Shown in pieces: positions 1 to 8,922 of a stretch of 64,000 nt of DNA. Within the stretch, counting starts at the first letter, position 1; every line of letters starts with the position of its first letter. The position numbers were made by a program, and so were the translations under genes. Source of the DNA: CAVUMR01 sp963742715 (GTDB lineage Bacteria; Actinomycetota; Actinomycetes; Mycobacteriales; Micromonosporaceae); NCBI GenBank assembly GCA_963742715.1, contig CAVUMR010000002.1, positions 1,612,001-1,676,000 on the forward strand, written 5' to 3'. Below the pieces are notes generated by a model that was not told the DNA's origin, did no database searches, and saw only the letters and a program-made list of their open reading frames with translations.

Positions 1-423
1 GTACGCGCAGCGGCTGGGGGTGGAGCGGTCGCTGGCGTCCAACCCGATCGGCTCGCTCGCCGGGGTGGGCGTGCCGCTGGCGTTCGGTCGCGACTCGCCG
101 GTGACCCCGCTGGACCCGTGGGGCAGCGTCCGGGCGGCCACGGCGCACCACAATCCGGTACAACGGCTCGGCGTGCGTGCGGCGTTCGCGGCGCACACCC
201 GGGGCGGCTGGCGGGCGGTGCACCGGGACGACGAAGGTGTGCTGGTGCCCGGTGGCGCGGCGACGTTCGCGCTCTGGGACTGCCCGCCGGACTGTCCGGT
301 GCCCGGCCGGACGGCCGGCCCGGGGGGCTGCCGGTACTGGCGCCGGACTCGCCGCTGCCGGCCTGCCGCCGTACGGTGCTGCGCGGCCGGACGATCTACG
401 ACCACGAGGGAGCGCTGACGTGA
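1..423 (+). pseudogene. Amidohydrolase family protein, C-terminal fragment with a frameshift (partial at window edge)
   Basis: Only the C-terminal end of the gene lies in the window. It reads in frame from base 2 with the metal-hydrolase signature FGRDSPVTPLDPWG, followed by an HNP and AFAAHTRGGW stretch typical of YtcJ-like amidohydrolases. Near bases 315-327, at a run of six G, the frame changes by one. The last part, ending GRTIYDHEGALT, reads in the next frame and stops at 421-423. The stop overlaps the GTG start of kamD, so the two genes are translationally coupled. In actinobacterial lysine 5,6-aminomutase operons an amidohydrolase often sits here; its substrate is not established. The frameshift is probably a sequence error (see finding), not true decay. 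Confidence 0.7.
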
Positions 424-1994
424 CCGCACGCCGCGCCAGCAAGTTGGACCTGGACCGCGCGCTGGTGCGCCGGGCCCGGGAGCTGGCCGCAACGGGCCGG
501 CAGGCCGGTGGTCGACCTGGCCCGCAGCCACACCACGGTGTCGGTGGAGCGGGCGGTGCTGCGGCTGGCCGGGGTGACCGGCGCCGACCCGGACGGCATC
601 CCGTGGGTGAACCGGCTGGTCGACGCGGTACGCGCGGATGTCGGGCTGGGGTACGGCGTGGCGCTGCCGGTGTTCCACGCGCTGAGCAGCCAGGGGGTCA
701 GCGGACTGACCGAGCTGGCGCAGAAGGCGGCGGCCGGTTCGGTCCGGTTCGAGGTACCGGCAGGCAGGCACGCGACCGCGGCCACCCGCGCCGCCCGGCG
801 GGACGTGACGGCCGGCATCAAGCGGATCGACAAGCGCCGGGCCGAGCGCGAGCGGCTGGTGGGCGGCATCGGCGACCCGCCGCAGCGGCCGTGGATCTAC
901 CTGATCGTGGCGACCGGCGACATCTACGAGGACATCCCGCAGGCGCAGGCGGCGGCCCGCGCCGGCGCCGACGTCATCGCGGTGATCCGGTCCACCGGTC
1001 AGTCGCTGCTGGACTACGTGCCCGAGGGCGCGACCCGGGAGGGCTTCGCCGGCACGTACGCGACGCAGGAGAACTTCCGGCTGATGCGGGCCGCCCTGGA
1101 CGACGTGTCCAAGGAGCTCGGGCGGTACGTCCGGCTGACGAACTACGCCTCCGGGCTGTGCATGCCGGAGATCGCCGCGCTGGCCGGCCTGGAGCGGCTG
1201 GACATGATGCTCAACGACTCGATGTACGGCATCCTGTTCCGCGACATCAACCCGATCCGTACGTTCGTCGACCAGCGGTTCTCCCGGCAGATCCACGCCC
1301 GCGCCGGGATCATCATCAACACCGGCGAGGACAACTACCTGACCACCGCGGACGCGGTCGAGGCGGCGCACACGGTGACGGTGTCGCAGCTGCTCAACGA
1401 GTACTTCGCGCACGAGGCCGGGCTGGCGGACTGGCAGCTCGGGCTGGGGCACGCGTTCGAGATCAACCCGGACCTGCCGGAGTCGTTCCGGCTGGAGCTG
1501 GCGCACGCGCTGCTGGCCCGGGAGCTGTTCCCGGACGCGCCGCTGAAGTGGATGCCGCCGACCAAGCACATGACCGGCGACGTGTTCCGCGGCAACCTGC
1601 TGGACGGGTTCTTCAACCTGGTCGGCACGCTGACCGGCCAGGGCATCCTGCTGGTCGGGATGATGACCGAGGCGGTGGTGACGCCGTGGCTGTCCGACCG
1701 GGACATCGCCCTGCAGAACGTGCGGTACGTGCTCAACGCCTGCGGCGGGCTGCACGAGGACTTCGTGCCGGCGCCGGGCGGGTTCATCCAGCAGCGCGCC
1801 AACACCGGTGCTGGGCGAGGCGATCGAGCTGCTGGAGACGGATCGTCGACGACACGCTGCTGAACGCGATCGCGGACGGCACGTTCGGGATCATGAAGCG
1901 GCCCGCCGACCGCGGGCAAGGGCCTGGACGGGGTGGCCCGCACGCCGACGGCTACTACAACCCGGCCACCGAGATCCTGGAGGGCGACCAGTGA
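420..1994 (+). pseudogene. kamD: D-lysine/beta-lysine 5,6-aminomutase alpha subunit (frame interrupted)
   Basis: This is the large subunit of adenosylcobalamin- and PLP-dependent lysine 5,6-aminomutase, which moves the terminal amino group of lysine or beta-lysine to C5. It starts at GTG 420 with VTARRASKLDLD. The frame changes near 500, then a long clean stretch runs to about 1800 and includes GTYATQENFRLMR, LTNYASGLCMPE and KWMPPTKHMTGDVFRGN, all characteristic of KamD. Further one-base shifts occur near 1807, 1838, 1915 and 1932 before the C-terminus YYNPATEILEGDQ. The joined length of about 520 residues is normal for the family. No point nonsense mutation is seen. The stop overlaps the kamE start. 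Confidence 0.88.
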
Positions 1995-2790
1995 CGGCAG
2001 CCGACCTCACCGACGCGGTCGCACCCGAGGACGACCTGTGGCGTCGGCGGCACATCGTCCGGCCCTACGGGGACACCACCGGCGACGGCATGGTGCAGGT
2101 GTCGTTCACGCTGCCGATCCCGCACGACAAGCGGGCCGAGGGCGCCGCCGCTGCAGCTGGCCGCCAAGATGGGCATGGACCCGGCGATGCTGGTGCACGC
2201 CAAGCCGATGGGGGACGGGTTCACCTTCTTCGTCGTCTACGGCCGGGTGAACCATCTGGTCGACCTGTCCAAGGTGCAGGTGGTCGAGCGGGACTTCCCG
2301 CTGCTGTCGGCGAAGGAGGTCAACGCGGTGGTCAAGCGCAGGCTGCGCCGCAAGCTCGTGGTGGTGGGCGGCGTGCATCGGCACCGACGCGCACACCGTC
2401 GGCATCGACGCGATCCTCAACGTCAAGGGCATCGCCGGCGAGAAGGGCCTGGAGTACTACCGGGAGCTGCGGGTGACTGAACATGGGCGCGCAGGTCGCG
2501 GTGCCGGAGCTGGTGGAGACGGCCCGCGCGCGAAGGCCGACGCGGTGCTGGTGTCCAGGTGGTCACGCAGCGGGACGCGCACCTGCACAACACCCGGGAG
2601 ATGTCGGCGGCGTTCCGGGAGGCGCTGCCGGCCGGCCAGCGGCCGCTGCTGGTCGTCGGCGGGCCCGCGGTTCGACGAGCTGATGACCGGCGAGCTGGGC
2701 GTGGACCGGATCTTCGGCCGGGGTACGACTCCGCGCGAGGTCGCGTGCTATCTCGTGCACGCGATCGTCGAAGGGAAGCGGGCGGCATGA
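1991..2790 (+). pseudogene. kamE: Lysine 5,6-aminomutase beta (cobalamin-binding) subunit (frame interrupted)
   Basis: This is the small subunit of the aminomutase, which binds adenosylcobalamin. It starts at GTG 1991 (VTAADLTDAV), overlapping the kamD stop. Readable blocks in successive frames are RPYGDTTGDGMVQVSFTLP, MGMDPAMLVHAKPMGDG, then GTDAHTVGIDAILN, MGAQVAVPELVE, VTQRDAHLHNTREM and FDELMTGELGVDRIFGRG. The D-A-H-T-V-G motif is the base-off/His-on cobalamin ligand loop (DxHxxG). Frame changes lie near 2150, 2372, 2474, 2537, 2557 and 2668; several fall in C or G runs. The joined length of about 266 residues matches KamE. The TGA at 2788-2790 is shortly followed by kal. Confidence 0.88.
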
Positions 2791-2812
2791 GCGAGTGCAG
2801 CGAGGCGGCGGC

Positions 2813-3201
2813 ATGAGCGACGCGCGGGAGGGACTGACCGTCACGCACCGCCGGTACGTGCCGTACGCGCACGCCCACTACGCCGGAAACCTGGTCGACG
2901 GGGCGTACGCGCTGGGCCTGTTCGGTGACGTGGCGACCGAGGTGTGCATCCGTATCGACGGCGACGAGGGGCTGTTCGCGTCGTACGACGACGTGCAGTT
3001 CACAGGCGCCGATGCGGGCCGGCGACGTGCTGGAGGTGACCGCGACGGTGACGCGGTGGGCACGCGCAGCCGGAAGTCGACTTCGAGTGCCGGGTGGTGT
3101 GCCGGGGCCGGCCGGACGGGTCCGAGTCGGCGGCCGAGGTGCTGGCCGAGCCGATCGTCGCGGTGACCGCCACCGGCACGGTGGTCGTGCCAGCTACGTG
3201 A
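2813..3201 (+). pseudogene. kal: 3-aminobutyryl-CoA ammonia-lyase (hotdog fold, frame interrupted)
   Basis: Kal removes ammonia from 3-aminobutyryl-CoA to give crotonyl-CoA, the last nitrogen-releasing step of the lysine pathway that KamDE feeds. ATG 2813 opens MSDAREGLTVTHRRYVPYAH, followed by AHYAGNLVDGAYALGLFGDV, a hotdog-fold N-terminus. One-base shifts near 3005, 3056 and 3094 separate APMRAGDVLEVTATV, VGTRSRK and the C-terminal part ending VTATGTVVVPAT. The joined length of about 129 residues fits the family. Its stop overlaps the GTG start of the next gene. The assignment rests on the N-terminal motif and the operon context. Confidence 0.8.
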
Positions 3202-4624
3202 CCGCACCTCCCGCCACCGCCCGGGTACACGTACCGCCGTCCACAGTGGCCGGTCGTGAGTTGGTGCTCTGCGCGGACGTCGGGTCGACGTACACGAAGG
3301 CTGTCCGTCGTCGACGCCCGACTCCGCCGAGCTCGTCGCGACCGCCAGCCACCCCACCACTGTCGGACACCGACGTGCTGGACGGGCTGGACAACACCGT
3401 CGCGGCGGTACGAGCCGAGCTGGCCGGTGCCGAGATCACCGACCTGTGCGTCTGTTCGTCGGCCGGCGGCGGGCTGCGGCTGGCGGTCGTCGGCTACGAG
3501 TCGCTGGTCACCGCCGAGGCCGGGCACCGGGTCGGGCTGTCCGCCGGTGCGAAGGTCGTGCACGTGGCCGCCGGGCCGACTCGACGCGCCGGTCGTTGCC
3601 GCGCTGCGGGCGGCGCGCCCGGACGTGATCCTGCTCGTCGGCGGCACCGACGGCGGCGACGGCGAGGTGCTGCTGCACAACGCGCGCCGGCTGGCGGCCA
3701 GCGCGGCTGCGGGTGCCGGTGGTGCTGGCCGGCAACGCCGAAGCGCGCGCCCGCTGCGCTGGACTGTTCGAGCGCCGGGGCATGCCGGTGGACGGCGACC
3801 GACAACGTGCTGCCGCGGATCGGGGTGCTGCGACCCGGGGCCGGCGCGGGCGGCGATCCGCGAGGTGTTCCTGCGGCACGTGATCGGCGGCAAGCGGCTG
3901 TCCCGGGGGCCGCGGTTCGCGTCGCTGGTGCGCGGCGCCACCCCGGACTCGGTGCTGACCGCGGTGGAGTTGCTCGCCGACCGCACCGGCGCCGGGGTGC
4001 TGGTCGGTCGACGTCGGCGGGGCGACCACCGACGTGTACTCGGTGCTGGTGCCCGACCCGGAGCGGCTCGACCGGCCCGCGCGGTGACGTGGCCGGCACG
4101 CTGTGGCGCACCCGGACCGTCGAGGGCGATCTCGGCGTGCGGTGGAACGCGCCCGGGGTGGTCGAGGCCGCTGCCGCGGAGCGTCTCATCGCACCGGCCG
4201 AACAGGACGGCCTGACCGCTGCGGCCGCGATCCGTACCACCGACCCGGGCTTCGTCCCGTCCACAGTGGACGAGCAGGAACTGGACGTACGGCTCGCCGA
4301 ACTCGCCACCACGGTGGCCCTGCGCCGGCACGCCCGGCCGGAACGCGCGCGGCCGACCGGTGCCGCGGTGCTGCGCGCCGGTAAGGACCTGCGGGAGGTG
4401 CGACTGGTGGTCGGCTCGGGTGGCGTGCTGCGGCACGCCGTCCGGCCCGCGCGGAAGCCGTCCTCGCCGCCGTGCTGTCCGACCATGCCGGTGGCTGGCT
4501 GTTGCCGCGCGATCCCGCCCGCGTGATCGACCACCGGTACGTGCTCGCTGCGGCGGGGCTGCTGGCGGCGGATCATCCGCGGCTCGCGGCCCGGCTGGGC
4601 CGGCGCGAACTCGGCCTCGGATGA
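3198..4624 (+). pseudogene. MutL/GlmL-family reactivating ATPase for B12 aminomutase (frame interrupted)
   Basis: This is an ASKHA-fold protein of the GlmL/MutL family, whose members sit beside B12-dependent carbon-skeleton and amino mutases and are thought to reactivate or chaperone them. It is unrelated to mismatch-repair MutL. GTG 3198 opens the protein. The first phosphate motif is CADVGSTYTK, and the second is VDVGGATTDVY near 4005-4045. Other readable blocks are LCVCSSAGGGLRLAVVGYE, DVILLVGGTDGGDGEVLLHN and VRLVVGSGGVLRH. About ten one-base shifts occur between 3300 and 4445. The last frame ends LGRRELGLG at TGA 4622-4624. The joined length of about 475 residues is typical. Confidence 0.82.
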
Positions 4625-5137
4625 TCCACTTGACATCCGCGACGTGACACGCCAGCCCTCCGACACGCCGCGAACTGGGGCGGTTGGCGGGTTGTGGCCG
4701 ATGGATTCGTCGACACTGGTTGACAGGTATGGGGGGCCCGTGCCTACGGTGCACTCCGTCCTACTCGGAAGCGGCTCGGCTTCGCTTTCGTCCCTTCGCC
4801 CGCTGGCAGCGGTGGCGGTCGCGTCACTGCAGCGGCCAGGTCCACGGGCGGGGGTCGGCGGGGCGGCGCGGACCGGCCGCAGGTCCGGTGTGGGGCAGGG
4901 GGGTGCGCGGCCAGTAGACAACGACTGCGGACGGGCATCCAGCCGGCACCGGAGTCGGTCCGAAGGCCGTCAGCGGATGCCTTGTCACACCGGCGGGGAA
5001 GGGCCTGGGAGCGCGGGGCGCGGCTGTCATGGCCGCGCCCCTCTTCCGTCCCCGGGTGCCGGTCGCTCCGACGCCTGCTCCGGACGCGTGCTGTGCCCTC
5101 GCGGCAGGTCGGCGGCCCGTTGCGGCACAATCGGTAG
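4625..5137. other. Intergenic region between the aminomutase operon and lnt
   Basis: I see no gene with a credible start, ribosome site and family signature in these 513 bases. The only clear structure is the 10-bp hairpin at 5015-5041. Because frameshifts are dense on both sides, a small degraded or mis-sequenced gene here cannot be excluded. Confidence 0.5.
5015..5041 (+). terminator. Strong GC hairpin downstream of the aminomutase operon
   Basis: A perfect 10-bp stem, GGGGCGCGGC with GCCGCGCCCC, encloses a 7-base loop and is followed by a pyrimidine-rich TCTTCC stretch. It lies 390 bases after the reactivase stop and about 100 before lnt. It fits an actinobacterial terminator without a U-tract, but it could also act as a leader structure for lnt. 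Confidence 0.5.
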
Positions 5138-6841
5138 GTGACGACGACCAGCCGGCTGACCGGCGTTGACGCGCCGACGGCCGACGAGCCGCCACCCGCG
5201 CCGGTCGCCCCGTCCCGGCCGGTACCGACCCGCCCCTCCCGCCGCCCCGACCGCTTCCGTTGGTCGTGTCCATCGCGGCCGCGTCGGTTCCGGGCTCACG
5301 CTGCTCGTCGCCTTCCCGCCGTACGGCCTGTGGTGGGCCGCCCCGGTCGCGGTCGCGCTGCTGGCCGCCGCCGTCCACCGCCGGCGGATACGCGCCGGGT
5401 TCGGGCTCGGCTTCCTCGCCGGCCTGGTGTTCTTCGCGATCCTGCTGAGCTGGACCCGCCTGCAGGCCGGCGCCTGGCCGGGCTACCTGCTCGTCAGCTT
5501 CGAGGCGCTCTACCTGGGTCTGCTCGGCGCCGCCGCCGCGTCCACCGGTCCGCTGGTGGACCGGCACCGGTGGAGTTGGCCGCTGCTGACCGGAATCCTC
5601 TGGGTGGCCGAGGAGGCGCTGCGGGACCGGCTGCCCTTCGGCGGCTTCCCGTGGGGCCGGCTGGCGTTCAGCCAGGCCGACGCGCCGCTGCTGCGGCTGG
5701 CCGTGCTCGGCGGCGCGCCACTGGTCACCTTCGCCGTCGCGCTGATCGGCGGGCTCCTGCTGGCCGTGGTGTGGCGGCGGTGGCGCCGGTGTCCACCCGC
5801 CGCCTGCCCGCGCCGGTGGCAGGTCTGCTGGCCGCCGGCCTGGTCGGGCTCTCCGGGTTCGCCGTCCCGCCGGTACATCCGGACGGCCCGCCCGTCGTAC
5901 TCGCGATCGTGCAGGGCAACGTGCCCCGGCTCGGGCTGGACTTCAACGCGCAGCGGCGGGCCGTGCTCGACAACCACGTGCGGGGCACCATCGAGCTGGC
6001 CGACGCGATCCGCGCGGGCCGGGCCCAGCAGCCGGACCTGGTGATCTGGCCGGAGAACGCCAGCGACATCGACCCGTTGCGCAACCCCGACGCGCGGGCC
6101 CGGATCGACCAGGCCGCGATCGCCATCCGCGCGCCAATCCTGATCGGCGCCGTCCTCGAGGGGCCCGGCGACCGGGTACGCAACGCGGGACTGCTGTGGG
6201 TGGCCGGCGAGGGGCCGCAGCAGCTGTACGTCAAGCGCCATCCGGTGCCGTTCGCCGAGTACATCCCGCTGCGGTCGCTGATCCGGCACGTCACGAGCAA
6301 GGTCGACCTGGTCCGCTCGGACTTCGTGGCCGGGGACACACCGGGCGTGCTGTCCGCCGACACCGCCGCCGGGCCGGTCACCGTCGGCGACGTGATCTGC
6401 TTCGAGGTGGCGTACGACGGGGTGGTCCGCGACACGGTCACCGGTGGCGCCGGGCTGATCGCGGTGCAGACGAACAACGCGACCTTCGGTCTGTCCGCCG
6501 AAGCGGCTCAGCAGCTGGCGATGGTGCGGCTGCGCGCGGTGGAGCACGGGCGGCCGGCACTGATGGCGTCCACCACCGGCATCTCCGCGTTTGTCGACCC
6601 GGACGGGCAGGTGCACGACCCGACCCGGCTCAACACCCGTGCGGTGCTGGTACGCCAGGTGAACCTGGGTACCGACACGACTCTCGCGACCAGGGTGGGA
6701 GTCGTACCCGAGCTGGTGCTCAGCGCGCTCGCGGTCCTCGGCCTGATTGCCGCGGCCTGGCTCGCCCGGGTACGCCGGCGCGGCACTATCGAGAGTGAGC
6801 CCGCCAGTACCGGCGAGGCCGACAGCACCACCGGGAGGTGA
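5138..6841 (+). CDS. lnt: Apolipoprotein N-acyltransferase Lnt (N-terminal half out of frame)
   Basis: Lnt N-acylates the lipoprotein N-terminal cysteine in the membrane. The C-terminal half (about 5790-6841) is one clean frame carrying the nitrilase-like domain: VIWPENASDID holds the catalytic Glu, YVKRHPVPFAEYIPLR the catalytic Lys region, and VGDVICFEVAYD the catalytic Cys. The membrane half reads in other frames: VSIAA near 5265-5283, then VGSGLTLLVAFPPYGLWW through LLLAVVWRRWRR to about 5785. Single-base shifts near 5220, 5284 and 5780 would join everything into a normal protein of about 560 residues. GTG 5138 follows a TAGG-like ribosome site. The last shift fits loss of one G from a GGG run. 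fxsA follows directly. Confidence 0.85.
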   Translation: MTTTSRLTGVDAPTADEPPPAPVAPSRPVPTRPSRRPDRFRWSCPSRPRRFRAHAARRLPAVRPVVGRPGRGRAAGRRRPPPADTRRVRARLPRRPGVLRDPAELDPPAGRRLAGLPARQLRGALPGSARRRRRVHRSAGGPAPVELAAADRNPLGGRGGAAGPAALRRLPVGPAGVQPGRRAAAAAGRARRRATGHLRRRADRRAPAGRGVAAVAPVSTRRLPAPVAGLLAAGLVGLSGFAVPPVHPDGPPVVLAIVQGNVPRLGLDFNAQRRAVLDNHVRGTIELADAIRAGRAQQPDLVIWPENASDIDPLRNPDARARIDQAAIAIRAPILIGAVLEGPGDRVRNAGLLWVAGEGPQQLYVKRHPVPFAEYIPLRSLIRHVTSKVDLVRSDFVAGDTPGVLSADTAAGPVTVGDVICFEVAYDGVVRDTVTGGAGLIAVQTNNATFGLSAEAAQQLAMVRLRAVEHGRPALMASTTGISAFVDPDGQVHDPTRLNTRAVLVRQVNLGTDTTLATRVGVVPELVLSALAVLGLIAAAWLARVRRRGTIESEPASTGEADSTTGR

Positions 6842-6846
6842 CGGGC

Positions 6847-7410
6847 GTGCGGCTGTTGTGGATCATCGTCGCGCTGCTCATCGTGGTACCGATCGTCGAG
6901 ATCGCCGTTCTCATCGCGATCGGGCAGGTGATCGGGATCGGCTGGACGTTGCTGCTGATGCTGGTCACGTCCGCGATCGGCGGATGGCTGCTGCGGCGGG
7001 AGGGATCGCGGGCCTGGCGCGCGTTCCAGGAAGCCCTGGCCGCCGGCCGGCCGCCCGGCCGGGAGGCCTCCGATGGGGTACTCGTGCTCATGGGCGGCAT
7101 GTTCATGCTGGTACCAGGCTTCGCCAGCGACGTGATCGGCCTATTGCTGCTGCTGCCGCCGACCCGCGCGATGGTACGGCCGATGCTGCTCAACGCCGCC
7201 GCTTCCCGGCTGGCGCCGGACCTGGTCGACCAGGTGATCGGGCCGCGGAAGGTACGGGCCCGCCGCTCCCGCTCGGGGGCGACCGGCGCGGGGCCGGATC
7301 CGACCGCCGGTACGACGCCGTGGTCTGAGCCCACCAGTGGTACGACCCCCGGTCCGGCCATCGAGGGGGAGGTCCTCGGACCGGACGACAAGCGCGCGCC
7401 TGACCAGTGA
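6847..7410 (+). CDS. fxsA: FxsA family membrane protein
   Basis: This is a small cytoplasmic-membrane protein of the FxsA family (187 residues), named after the E. coli protein that limits phage T7 exclusion by F; its bacterial role is otherwise unclear. Hydrophobic segments are at about residues 2-25, 30-45 and 75-105. The family signature appears as VLLLMG-like and MFMLVPGFASDVIGLLLLLP stretches. The C-terminal 60 residues are polar, with repeated Gly-Thr-Thr motifs. I chose GTG 6847 because GGGAGG lies 8 bases upstream; the GTG at 6838, overlapping the lnt stop, has no comparable site. It is likely co-transcribed with lnt. Confidence 0.85.
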   Translation: MRLLWIIVALLIVVPIVEIAVLIAIGQVIGIGWTLLLMLVTSAIGGWLLRREGSRAWRAFQEALAAGRPPGREASDGVLVLMGGMFMLVPGFASDVIGLLLLLPPTRAMVRPMLLNAAASRLAPDLVDQVIGPRKVRARRSRSGATGAGPDPTAGTTPWSEPTSGTTPGPAIEGEVLGPDDKRAPDQ

Positions 7411-7466
7411 GCCTGCTGCCGGCGGGGAACCGATGCCCGGCAGGCTGACAAGAGCGGGGACACACG

Positions 7467-7500
7467 ACAGCGCCGCCCACCTGTTGGTGGGCGGCGCTGT
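7467..7500. terminator. Bidirectional terminator between fxsA and rbpA
   Basis: A perfect 15-bp stem (ACAGCGCCGCCCACC pairing with GGTGGGCGGCGCTGT) has a TGTT tetraloop. It sits between the convergent ends of fxsA and rbpA, so it can stop transcription from both sides. Confidence 0.88.
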
Positions 7501-7547
7501 TACGCGCTGGTCCCGGCCGGTTTCACCCGGGTACGGGATCCGAGGTT

Positions 7548-7892
7548 TCAGGCCGACTTGCCGCGCCGGTTGCGTAGCTCCTCGAGCCGCTCGCTGAGGA
7601 TTTCCTCCAGCTCGTCGGTGCTACGGCGCTCCAGCAGCATGTCCCAGTGGGTCCGGGGCGGCTTGGCCTTCTTCTGTTCCGGCTCGTCACCGTCGAGAAG
7701 CTTGCCGACCGTCCCGTCGAGCCGGCACTCCCAGGTCAGTGGGACTTCGGCGTCAACGGCGAACGGTACGGTGAAGCGGTGACCCTTGGGGCAGACAAAA
7801 TCGCGGGTCTGCCGGGGGGCCAGCTCGGTGTTGCGGTCAGACTCGTAGCTAATGGCTCCGAGACGACTACCGCGCAGCATGCGCTCGCCCAT
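7548..7892 (-). CDS. rbpA: RNA polymerase-binding protein RbpA
   Basis: RbpA is an actinobacterial activator that binds the principal sigma factor and RNA polymerase core, stabilises the open complex and affects rifampicin tolerance. The 114-residue protein opens MGERMLRGSRLGAISYESD and contains FVCPKGHRFTVPFAVDAE and LTWECRLDG, with the central Cys pair of the zinc-like core. The C-terminal sigma-interaction helix holds THWDMLLERRSTDELEEIL. ATG 7892 is preceded by GGAGGG nine bases upstream. Longer in-frame starts are possible, but the family begins here. A SigR-type promoter lies about 42-67 bases upstream. Confidence 0.97.
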   Translation of the reverse strand: MGERMLRGSRLGAISYESDRNTELAPRQTRDFVCPKGHRFTVPFAVDAEVPLTWECRLDGTVGKLLDGDEPEQKKAKPPRTHWDMLLERRSTDELEEILSERLEELRNRRGKSA

Positions 7893-7933
7893 GTCGGCTC
7901 TTCCCTCCGGGTCTCGTACGGGTCGTGGAGTGT

Positions 7934-7959
7934 AACGACCCGGATCGCTGGATGATTCC
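7934..7959 (-). promoter_or_regulatory. SigR-type promoter (GGAAT-N18-GTT) of rbpA
   Basis: On the minus strand GGAAT (7959-7955) and GTT (7936-7934) are separated by exactly 18 bases. This is the consensus spacing of the thiol-oxidative-stress sigma factor SigR/SigH of actinobacteria. It would start transcription near 7926 and give a leader of about 34 bases. rbpA is a known SigR target in Streptomyces coelicolor, which supports the call. Confidence 0.78.
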
Positions 7960-8325
7960 CCGTCCGCCGCGAGCGACCTAACCGGGGCCGGACGTGTCCC
8001 ACACTGGTTGGCAGACGCCCGGGCTGCCGCTGATGCCGGAGCTGGTGGAGCCTGTCCGGTTTGGACGGACACCGGCCAAGGCGACCCTAGTGGGTCAGGG
8101 TACCGGCCGCCGACAGTACTTTATTCGGCTATTCGGCTTGTTCGATGACACATTTCTTACACAAGTCACCTAGAGCGCCCTGTTCTCCAGCGTGACGGGA
8201 TTCACCACCTCGGTCAGTACCCGGTCCCGACCGGAGTATGCCGGTCCCGCCCGTTACGCACGTCACGTCGGCAATGCCGGTTCACTTGGCACGCTGTCGC
8301 GGGTGCGCGATCTCGGGTTGCCACG
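7960..8325. other. Intergenic region between rbpA and the VOC gene
   Basis: No gene is apparent. The stretch 8112-8175 is unusually AT-rich for this window (TTTATTCGGCTATTCGG and ACACATTTCTTACAC) and may hold further promoter elements for rbpA, which is transcribed away from it. No hairpin terminator for the VOC gene is obvious. Confidence 0.4.
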
Positions 8326-8835
8326 TCAGGCCGGCACCGAGACGCCGACGCCACCGCGGGTCTGGGCACCGTACCGCTGGATCTCCCGACCGAGGTCGAG
8401 CGGGCGGATCCGGTCCCGCCCACCGAGCGCCGCTTCGTCCAGGAGCGCCGCCGGCACCAGCCACACCACCTCGAACTCCAACCCGTCGGGGTCCTTGGCG
8501 TACAGGCTCTTGGTGGTCGAATGGTCCGAGGCGCCGACCAGCGCCCCGGCCTCGGCCAGCGCGCCGGACAACCGCTCCAACTCGGTCAGCGTGTCGACCT
8601 CCCAGGCCAGGTGGTACAGGCCCACCGCGGAGCGGCCAGCGGGCGAGTCAGCGGCCTGCGGACCCATCTGGAACAGGCCGAGGTCGTGGTCGTTGGTGGA
8701 GCCGGGCGCGCGCAGGAACGCGGCCCCGGGTGCGTTCAGGACCACGGTGAAGCCCAGCACGCGACCGTAGAAGTCGACGCTGCGCTCCACGTCCCGCACG
8801 TAGAGGACGGCGTGGTTCAGCCGGTGGATCGACAT
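8326..8835 (-). CDS. VOC family (glyoxalase/extradiol dioxygenase-like) protein
   Basis: This 169-residue vicinal-oxygen-chelate protein has two beta-alpha-beta-beta-beta units. The first carries LNHAVLYVRDVERSVDFYG (metal His early), the second YHLAWEVDTLTELERL and DPDGLEFEVVW with the metal Glu. The layout resembles catechol-2,3-dioxygenase-like or ring-cleavage family members, but the substrate is unknown. ATG 8835 has GAGGTGAG seven bases upstream and is preferred over the GTG at 8844. It is divergent from a MarR regulator, with two palindromic operators between them, so it is probably MarR-controlled. Confidence 0.82.
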   Translation of the reverse strand: MSIHRLNHAVLYVRDVERSVDFYGRVLGFTVVLNAPGAAFLRAPGSTNDHDLGLFQMGPQAADSPAGRSAVGLYHLAWEVDTLTELERLSGALAEAGALVGASDHSTTKSLYAKDPDGLEFEVVWLVPAALLDEAALGGRDRIRPLDLGREIQRYGAQTRGGVGVSVPA

Positions 8836-8857
8836 CAAGCTCACCTCGGTAGGACAG

Positions 8858-8901
8858 TTGAATACTCAATTGATGATAGACCAAGATGGTTGAGCGTTCA
8901 A
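8858..8901. promoter_or_regulatory. Two MarR-type operators in the VOC/marR divergent promoter
   Basis: TTGAATACTCAA (8858-8869) and TTGAGCGTTCAA (8890-8901) share the palindrome TTGA-N4-TCAA. Their centres are 32 bases apart, about three helical turns, so bound dimers would lie on the same face. They occupy the only space between the two divergent genes. Confidence 0.7.
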
Positions 8902-8922
8902 TAGTTGGAGTAGGATGTCCGC

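Noticed and set aside
420..2790. Programmed frameshifting in kamD/kamE
   Set aside because: Shifts are many, go in both directions and lack slippery heptamers or a conserved position, so error is far more likely.
3000..4754. Long open frame on the minus strand opposite the reactivase gene
   Set aside because: High GC removes stop codons by chance. It shows no family motif and no ribosome site, while the plus strand has clear ASKHA motifs.
4644..5141. Candidate gene between the reactivase and lnt
   Set aside because: Composition is random-like, with no ribosome site or motif, and it overlaps the hairpin.
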